Below are positions 56,640-64,000 of a stretch of 64,000 nt of DNA, piece by piece. The notes beneath the pieces are model-generated. The model had not been told where the DNA came from. It ran no database searches and saw only the letters and a program-made list of their open reading frames with translations. Where the stretch lies: contig CM041465.1 in NCBI GenBank assembly GCA_023213395.1, forward strand, positions 172,615,741 through 172,679,740, written 5' to 3'. The position numbers were made by a program, and so were the translations under genes. Each line of letters begins with the position of its first letter. Positions within the stretch are counted from its first letter, which is position 1. This stretch comes from Cycas panzhihuaensis (lineage: Eukaryota; Cycadophyta).

Positions 56640-58113
56640 TTGAAGAGAAAGGGCCTGAGCTTATCCAAGCATCCTCTTAAGCCACATCTGGGTTTGCACC
56701 TTCAACCATAGTTATAACTAAAGACATAGAAGATTGAGAGGATCAAGATAGAGAGACATTAGCGATCATCAAATTCTCCATTGCTAATGAGCTTATTACT
56801 GATCTTTAATACAAAACCTCATTTGCAAATGCATGGCAAACTCTTAAGGATATGTGTGAGATCAAAAATGAGACTAGATTTTTTATATTTGATAAACCTA
56901 TTATACTGTTATCAAATGATTGTTGATGATTCTATCTCCATATATTTGCAAAAGCTAAAGGAGATTAGAGATCAATTGATTGCAATTTGAGAGAAGGTAG
57001 AAGATAGGGAGTTTATAAGCATAAACCTTAATAACCTATATGAAAGCTACTACATATTTATAACCAACTTATGCTTGACTAAGAAAGTTAGATTACTTAC
57101 CTCTGAAAAGTTTGCTAGACTTCACTTGCATAAAGAACAAAGAATTGGTGGTTATAAGGGTAGCAATGGTGGCATGGTCTTGTCTTCATAATTTAAGAAG
57201 AAGTTTCAAATGGGTGCACCTAAGTAAACTCCACCACTTTCTCACAACACTAGTAAATCTAAAAGCAAGAATAAAAAGGATATCACATGCATACATTATA
57301 ATAGAAAGGGTCACTTTAAAAGGAATTATTGGAAGAAGAAAGTAAATAAAAAGAAAGCTAGAAAAACAATAACTTTTTATACTAATAATGAAAATATCTT
57401 TATATTCAATGTTATTTTAGGCACCAATGGTACTTGATATATTGATTCAAGTGATTCAAACCATATTACTTTTCACAAAGAGTGGTTTAATGAACTTAAG
57501 ACTGGATGTAATCAGACCATAGTTTTTGTGATAATACCTAGCACAAGGTAGTTGGGCAAGGTTCTATTACTTTTAGTCATTTTGATCATAAAATCAAAAT
57601 CCCAAATATGTTGTAACTTCTCTTAAACATAACTTACTCTATATAAGTTCTGTGACCAAGCTTAACTTGAGGGTAATATTTAATGTTGTGGAAAGTGTCA
57701 TCAAGGATGACAATTTTATTATAGCTCTAAGAGTTGAAGAGAATGCATTATATAAATTCTTTAACTCACTTGAGCATAGTTTTGTTGTATGTTTTTCTAA
57801 TACATTATGGTATGACCAATATGGTCATTTGAATTACCATAATCCTCAGTTACTAAATAAGTTATAAATAATACATGATCTCCCTCTTGTATAAGAAGGT
57901 AACAAAATCTATAGTACTTGTGCTTTAAGAAAATAACATAATGAAAAATTTATCAAGTCCACTTGTCGAGCTAAGAACATATTAGAAATGGTTCATTTTG
58001 ATTTGTATAGGCCAATCACTATAATTGCTCTTGGTGGAGCCAAATACTTCACAACCTTCATTGAAGACTTAACCAAGAGGACTTGGGTCTATCTTCTGAA
58101 GAATAAGTCAGAG
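56640..58113 (+). pseudogene. Copia-6 gag, protease and start of integrase
   Basis: Decayed copia polyprotein. Gag: LAIIKFSIANELITDL then SFANAWQTLKDMCEIKNETR (frame changing near 56805). Zinc knuckle near 57283: CIHYNRKGHFKRNYWKK, with two Cys changed to Tyr. Protease near 57435: YIDSSDSNHIT, Asp kept and Gly changed to Ser. Pre-integrase fragments follow, and then integrase MVHFDLYRPITIIALGGAKY and FIEDLTKRTWVYLLKNKSE. The frame is cut exactly after the GAG codon at 58111-58113 by element Y and resumes at 63252. Confidence 0.88.
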
Positions 58114-58424
58114 TGTTACAAGCCAACCCTTATAACCATAACAATAAAAGAGCAAAAGGGGAAGAATGTTGAAAGATTGAATGATCACTAAATAATAACC
58201 AAAATGGGCATCAAAGTGAACCTAATGAGATAATATTCATACACATATCAAGATGCCTTATATAAGATAGGGGCTATCATATTTAAAAGAGGGCCACCCT
58301 ATTATTATATTGTTATACCACTAAGCTATCCTATCCCATTTTTCCACTATTATTAAATACTCTTAACTTATCCTCCTTAACCCTTAACCTTCTAACATAT
58401 TACATGTGGTATAAGTTTATTGCA
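58114..58424 (-). repeat. Element Y left LTR
   Basis: 311 bp; plus-strand start tgttacaagcc, end tttattgca. Matches 62962-63246 over most of its length, including gagataatattcata and acatgtggtata. Confidence 0.88.
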
Positions 58425-58438
58425 TGCCCTCTCCCCTT
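58425..58438 (-). other. Element Y polypurine tract, left
   Basis: The minus strand reads AAGGGGAGAGGGCA at the LTR border. Confidence 0.8.
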
Positions 58439-60183
58439 AAATGCTTTGCCCATAAAACATTCTAATAAAAAAAATACAAGTGTCCACCACCTGTCGTTGC
58501 TAGTATGTTGTAGGTAGTGGTTTGATCAAGGTGATGATGGGGAGATACTCTTGTTGCAAATCTTATTGTTGAGAAAAGATACATAAGTCCTTGTACATGG
58601 TGATGTGGTCCAAAAGATAGTGACTCCTTTCTTTGACTACAAGAACTAAAGAAATGTGAACCCACAGTGTAGTAATATAGGAATCCATAAAAGTGAGAGC
58701 CCAAATACTCCCACAACCTAAATGATAATGGAATCAACTTGATGTGTATACCATTAAAAGAGATTTCATCCCATAGAGTCAAAGTAATATTCACTTCATC
58801 TTCTTTTCCTTCCTCATGTTTGGCCTTTACTTTTAGAAAGGTGCTCTAATTAGGAATGGGTACTTCAATATACCTAAGAAAGTATAAAAATGGAGAGGTC
58901 CCAATTTGGCCTATAGGTATTTTAACACCACTCTCATGATTGAAGGGGACCTTCCAAATTTTGAATATCTAAGTAAAGCTTGTGATATTCTGTCAAGTTA
59001 AGTTCTTTAAAGTATGCAAGCATGGATGTAAGCCAATCATAAAAAATAATATAACCATCAAGATTAAAATGAAGTAGCTTGATCACATTTTCTTCATCAT
59101 TTGAGTGATCTTATTCTTACAAAATTGTTTCATCCTGCAACCCATTATCTTACTCTTGTATATCTTCTTTTGTGGAAGCTTCAATAATTAGGCAAGCTCT
59201 TGTTTTTCTTTGAAGTTCCATCTTGAAGGATGACCAATCTGGAATTGCATGTAAGAGATACCACTCCCAAACTATTTAAGAGAGGTCTCATTACAAGAAT
59301 ATCGTAGTAAATATGATCTTGGCATAGTCTTGCTTGAAGAAGTAAATTATAGAATAATCTTCAAAGAATTGTTCTAGAATGGAAACCCAACCGTAAAGCT
59401 TAATGTGACCATTCATCCCAAAGTAAGTAAGACCAAGGTCATCATTCTAATTGAAAAAGAAATATTCATAGCCATAGTACCAACAAGAAGACTATATTTT
59501 TCATAAGATACAAGCAAGTTCCTATAAGCCCTTAGGTCCATTTGGCCTCAAGAATAATGGCAGACAAAGCAAAGTCCAAACGATTGAAAAATCATAAAGA
59601 ATTACATTCATGCAATAGTGGGGCTTAACTTCAAACTTTAATATCCACTACAAGAAAAGTCTAAAAATGTCATATCATAGTCTAAATCAAAGCCCTCAAA
59701 GTAAAGAACCTGACGAACTTAATGGAACTAAATTTCATATTTGTATGAAAAAATATAACTGAAAATGTAGATGTCAATGTTAATATTTAATAAGACCCCT
59801 TATAATTGATGTTAAGCCCCTTTGAAAAAATAATTCGATTATCTTATACTCTCCATGTGCCCATTAGCTAAAAATATTAAGGGGTAGATTCCACATTAAC
59901 CTCCAAATTAAGCTTATATATATATATACACATTATAAATAAAAATTACCCTAAGTACTCATCGCTATTAGGGTTCGCCCTATTTCTCATTGAATAACTC
60001 TCCTATGATCTTCGATCTTCAAATGCATATTTTTTTCTTTACACAGAGGTAGCACTGATGTAGGGCTACAATTCGATAATCACCAAATAAATCTCACGTG
60101 GATGTCACTATGGATGAAGGGCAAGAGAATACCAAACATAAATATAGGTTTAATTTCATAGAACACACAGGGTTGTCATAACT

Positions 60184-60220
60184 TCTCTCTCTCTCTTCTC
60201 TCTCTCTCTCTCTCTCTCTT
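60184..60220 (+). repeat. CT microsatellite
   Basis: 37 bp of CT repeats with one interruption (ttc). Confidence 0.95.
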
Positions 60221-60426
60221 TGCAATGAGCATTAAATAGAGATGACAGATGAGTCGAAGGTAGTGATCAAGGTGCGGGCCATCCATAAGTGTAGAGCTAG
60301 TGAGTTAAATCAAATAAAATGTAGGTCCCCATGCAATAATATATCACACAGATAGTCTTCGACCATGCAACATATATATGTCTTCTAATATTTCTTTGAA
60401 TAATATAGTTTGATTTCTCTGCAACT

Positions 60427-60569
60427 GTACACAAAGTGTTCTTTCCATGCTCATAAGATTACACAGACATACAACCACAGTAGGTACACATTTAATTTCC
60501 ACATATTTGTACATAGAGTGTTCTTTCCACAACTCACAAGGTTACATAAACAGATAGCCATGGTAGGTC
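60427..60569. repeat. Imperfect ~80-bp tandem duplication
   Basis: gtacacaaagtgttctttcc (60427 onward) and gtacatagagtgttctttcc (60509 onward) begin two related units, each continuing through a cataagattacac/cacaaggttacat block and ending in gtaggt. Confidence 0.75.
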
Positions 60570-61133
60570 CTAAAGAGGCGACAAAGGTTTTTACACCAAA
60601 AATTTAACGAACATGGATAGAGAAGTCAATAAACAAGTGTGTAGATTATGTATCACATGAATAGAAAATAGTGAATAAAGGCGGCACAGATGGGCATAGA
60701 TGGTCTCTAGAGAATAAATTAAGGGGCACAAAAATTCTTTGGTGAACATACAATACTGATTGGATTTTCAATGGCAACATTAATAAAGTAATGCATAATC
60801 TCCACCATGATAGTGAATGAATAGTTGTGAGTTTCTAATAAAATCACTTTATGATTGGTACAATTATGATAATTTGCTTTAGCTCTAGACAATGAATAGG
60901 AATGGCATAATAATAAAATTATATGAACTAATAGATTCAAGTAATATAATGAATGACAAAATAACCCAAGGCAGGGTTAAGTTTTACATAAATCCCCTTA
61001 TAAAATTATGGTAAATTATTAACTAGATTGTTTGATTATCTAAATCCTTTAATAAGCTTATGAGTCCTCCATTAAGATTATATTATCAACACCTATATTA
61101 AATAAAGAGAAAGGAAGAATTATCTTTGCCTTA

Positions 61134-61145
61134 GCTCTAATACCA
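61134..61145 (-). other. Primer binding site next to the middle LTR
   Basis: The minus strand reads TGGTATTAGAGC, one base from the iMet site. Confidence 0.85.
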
Positions 61146-61147
61146 CT

Positions 61148-61404
61148 TATTATCCTTTAAGCATTCAAGATAGAGATATATGAAGAGCAATAGAAGAAAC
61201 AAGATAAAGAAGAAGGAAGGGTTTCAAATAACATTTATTAACATAACATTATAAAATATCATATCTCTCTTTATAATAGAGTGAGGTATATATAATACTC
61301 ACCCCCTCATTATTATATTCTTACTTTTATGTTAACAAATCCTCTCAATCCTTATATGATGAGGGGTCATAACTCTCTCTAACATGTGGTGAAGACCCAC
61401 CACA
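61148..61404 (-). repeat. Element Y middle LTR
   Basis: 257 bp with a PBS on its left and a PPT on its right, the reverse of what either terminal LTR shows. It shares acatgtggt and tcattattatatt blocks with the outer LTRs but is clearly diverged from them. Confidence 0.7.
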
Positions 61405-61418
61405 TGCCCTCTCCCCTT
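61405..61418 (-). other. Element Y polypurine tract, right
   Basis: The minus strand reads AAGGGGAGAGGGCA, identical to the tract at 58425-58438. Confidence 0.8.
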
Positions 61419-62947
61419 AGATGTTTTATCCTCCAACCATCCTGATACATAAATACATGTAACCACCTCTTGTTACTTATGTCCAACTAGTAGGTCCATT
61501 GAAGGTTGTCTAAAAATCTATATATAGAATATGGATATATCTACCCTAAGTAGATCTTTATATGCCTAGAATCTTTGTGACCTTAGAACCTCAAACTTGA
61601 ATGATGTGCATGCCTAACATACTTAGTTTGTGAGGCCTTTATATGATAAGTTTGCTGATGTTAAGTCTCCTAATAATGTGAGTGCCAATAAGATCCCACT
61701 TTGGTATTTGTTATAACTTTTGTTGAGTGGTGTTCTTCCTTTTCTTTGGCTATAACTATTAGTATAGGATAGCAAACAACTTTTGCTACTTGTGTTTGAC
61801 ATTGTTTTTCTTTCTCATCATCTTTCTTTTATTCTTGACTTTGAGGATTAGGAAGAATTCCTTGTCCCACCTTACAATTGTACCTCTTAAGTATTTGACA
61901 AGCTTTTTATTTGTCTTGCTCAAGGTTTTGTATATTTTTCGACCAAGAAGCATTATATTTCTTATAGATTTCAACTTGTAGCTAATAAAATATATGGATT
62001 AGATTAGATATATACCACTCTTTAAACCAAAGGTAAACATCTCTTTGTAGATATAAAGAGGCTACTTTAGTCATCTTTTTGTTGAACCTGTAGTTATAAT
62101 TAAGTGATTTTAAATATACTTGTATATCTCTAACCTAATCATCTATAGAAAGAGTCCTATCTATATTAAATGTATAAGGTATGAGCCTTTCTATAATCAT
62201 GATAATGTAGGTGTAGCAGAGATTATGAGGTGTGTATAGCCTATTATCCCTCAATTTTCACATAAAAATAGATATTAGGCCTGAAGAGCAATGGTTTTGT
62301 GACCAAAGTTTGAACAACCAAGAAAGTATAAGATGAAACCTTTAACTTTAAAATTTTATTTCTTAAATAATATGACTCAAAACTTAATAAAATATGGATT
62401 AAAATTATGGCCTATGAAATACAATTCTAATGGTTTAGATGGAATCAAATTCTGACATCTAGATCAAAAGTTATAACATTTTAAAGAAATTTACTAATAG
62501 GGTTTTTAGAGACTATAATAGTATTTACTGGTAAAATACTTATAACTTTCTACTTCAAACTTTAATCGACCTCAAACCACTTCCATTAGAAAGTAAATTA
62601 AAAAAACACTTTAAATTAAAAAAAAATTGAGGTCATTTAGATACTATAGCCAAAGTTATGCCTTTTTGAAGTTAAAGTAGTAAATTTATCCCAAAAATAT
62701 GGTGATAGAAAGCTACTCAAAATTAAATTTGCTACAATTTTTAAAAAAATTTGCCAAAACTAGCACTATAACTACTTAAAATTTATGAAATGATTATCTT
62801 GAAATCTTTATTGATTCTTAAAAAATCTTTGTTTGTATTCCCAATTAGTAGAACTTCCATATGCCAAAAACCCTTGAAAAAAAAAATTAGCCCTATTTTA
62901 GCACTTGTAGCAAAATGGATCCTTAGCTCTTATACGAATAAAAAATA
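61419..62947 (-). other. Element Y internal segment B
   Basis: 1.5 kb. The first ~120 bp (ttagatgttttatcc..., then accacctcttgtt) parallel the start of segment A (ttaaatgctttgccc..., accacctgtcgtt). The remainder is AT-rich with no recognisable protein domain. Confidence 0.45.
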
Positions 62948-62959
62948 GCTCTAATACAA
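62948..62959 (-). other. Element Y primer binding site, right
   Basis: The minus strand reads TTGTATTAGAGC, two bases from the iMet site and two bases from the right LTR. Confidence 0.75.
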
Positions 62960-62961
62960 CT

Positions 62962-63246
62962 TATTATAGGCCAACCCCTATAACCATAGTAATAAGAGAG
63001 CAAAAAGGGAAGAATGTCGAGAGACATAATAATCACCAAATGAGAACCAAAATAGGTGCTAAAGTGAACCCAATGAGATAATATTCATAAATATATCAAG
63101 ATGCCTTATAAGAGGCCACCCCATTATTATATTTTTTTATTGCTAAGCTATCCAATCATAATTTTCCACTATTATTAAATACTTCTAATTTATCCTCCTT
63201 AACCCTTAACCTTTTAACCTATCACATGTGGTATAGGTTTATTACA
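62962..63246 (-). repeat. Element Y right LTR
   Basis: 285 bp; plus-strand start tattataggcc (TG mutated to TA), end tttattaca. Confidence 0.88.
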
Positions 63247-63251
63247 CATAA

Positions 63252-63930
63252 GCATTTTCAAAATCCAAGAAGTTTAAAGCCAAAGTATAGAATTTCTCTT
63301 AAAAGAAGATTAAGATTCTAAGGAGTAATAAAAAAGATGAATACTTATCATTTAAGTTTATTACTTTCTAAAAGGATTAAGGCATTAGGTGGTAATTAAC
63401 TATATCCTATACACCACTGCAAATCAGTATGGTTGAAAGGAAGAATCATACTATTGCTAAGACAGTTAGGTATATGCTTAAAGCCAAGAACGTACCTCAT
63501 AGTTTTTGGGGAAAAGTTATGAACACATTTGTATACATTCTAAATAGAAGTTCTATTGTAGTTGTTTAGAATATAAGTCCTGAAGAGGCTTAGTTGGGAA
63601 GGAAACCTTATGTTTGTAATTTTTATGTCTTTAGTTGTACTACTTTTATTCATATACTTGATGTAAAGAGGCAAAATCTTGATGACAAAAGTTATAGATG
63701 TATTCTTGTCAAGTATGGTAAGTCAACTAAGGTATATAGAGTATGGGATTCCTTAGAGAGGAAGATTATAATTAGTAGAGATGTTCTTTTTAATAAGTTC
63801 GATGAGGGAATAATCCTAATTATAAATGCATATGCTAAAAGCAAGAAAGAGAAGTGTGAGACTAGAGAATAGAGTGAAGAAAGTTTGGAAACTCTTACAA
63901 ATATTCCTTCTTCATCTACTCCTAAAATGT
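63252..63930 (+). pseudogene. Copia-6 integrase C-terminal half
   Basis: Resumes the frame cut at 58113: AFSK-like start and KFKAK. At about 63425 SMVERKNHTIAKTVRYMLKA keeps the catalytic Glu. Then SFWGKVMNTFVYILNRSSIV, GRKPYVCNFYVFSCTTFIHI, YRCILVKYGKSTKVYRVWDS and IIISRDVLFNKFDEG, the usual end of the integrase module before the acidic linker. Stops at 63568 and 63590 interrupt it. The element runs off the window toward RT. Confidence 0.88.
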
Positions 63931-64000
63931 TAAGTGTATAATTAAACCTTAAAAGATTCCAAGGGTTAATTTTGCTTTGATGTCTAATATTTTAACCACT

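Larger units (their letters stand above)
58439..61133 (-). other. Element Y internal segment A
   Basis: 2.7 kb. Minus-strand fragments such as HIKLYGWVSILEQFFEDY (near 59400) and GYIIFYDWLTSMLAYFKELN (near 59050) resemble the start of gypsy-type gag (xxVYGWLxxxEQFFELY), which suggests one or two decayed gag copies. The 58794-58462 frame (MNITLTLWDEISFNGIHIKL) has no family that I know. Also holds a (CT)n tract at 60184-60220. Confidence 0.45.
58114..63246 (-). mobile_element. Element Y: minus-strand LTR element with three LTRs in tandem
   Basis: Order along the plus strand: LTR (58114-58424), PPT, internal A, PBS, LTR (61148-61404), PPT, internal B, PBS, LTR (62962-63246). Both PPTs read AAGGGGAGAGGGCA on the minus strand and both PBSs are close to TGGTATTAGAGC. 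The flanking pentamers cagag (58109-58113) and cataa (63247-63251) agree at three positions, and the Copia-6 reading frame joins in register across them, confirming the outer limits. No intact protein; internal A has possible gag traces. Confidence 0.8.

Overview
This is plant nuclear DNA, very probably from a large, repeat-rich genome such as a gymnosperm's; the species cannot be fixed from the window. The evidence is a dense set of Ty1/copia and Ty3/gypsy LTR retrotransposons primed by plant initiator-methionine tRNA (binding sites close to TGGTATCAGAGC), most of them old, nested and mutated, plus one host gene whose exons read as the plant ribosome-biogenesis protein SLOW WALKER 2 (Noc1/MAK21/CEBPZ family). 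I see no bacterial genes, tRNA or rRNA genes, or CRISPR arrays.

Layout. 1-556 is a TATG/TACA/TA microsatellite. 1298-7040 is a complete but mutated Ty3/gypsy chromovirus (Gypsy-1), apparently inserted in the leader of a minus-strand LTR element whose PBS and 221-bp LTR lie at 7113-7347. 7350-8110 is a copia RT/RNase H remnant and 8230-10610 a truncated gypsy (Gypsy-2). 10665-15810 is a complete copia element (Copia-1, TSD CAATC). 16322-23377 is Copia-2 on the minus strand, inserted in an old LTR and itself carrying a solo LTR (17796-18344, TSD AGGTC). 23378-26983 is unassigned retroelement-like DNA with a 41-bp minisatellite. 26984-33144 is Copia-3, on the plus strand and of the same family as Copia-2. 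33831-35674 is a degraded minus-strand LTR element. 36350-52390 is a three-level nest: Copia-5 (plus) holds element X (36597-48353, minus, TSD AGGTC), which holds Copia-4 (37729-45539, minus, TSD CCATT). LTR identities by hand count (X 94.4%, Copia-4 97.3%) agree with that order.

Element X has no gag-pol that I recognise. It carries about 1 kb of a plant gene with two tandem BRCT domains, which looks like a gene fragment captured by a non-autonomous retrotransposon. At 53020-55138 the minus strand carries exons 1 and 2 of the SWA2/Noc1 homologue with its presumed promoter. No exon 3 was found in the remaining 53 kb, so the nested array probably sits in a giant intron 2, unless the gene is truncated.

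55440-56640 is unremarkable AT-rich sequence. 56640-64000 is a decayed plus-strand copia element (Copia-6) split in mid-frame by element Y (58114-63246, minus), which has three LTRs in tandem with two internal segments.

Every protein-coding element carries stops or frameshifts, and most have lost a protease or integrase active-site residue. None of the copies looks autonomous. In several LTR families the U3 promoters keep a near-perfect hairpin made of inverted WRKY-type W-boxes, with compensatory base changes between copies.
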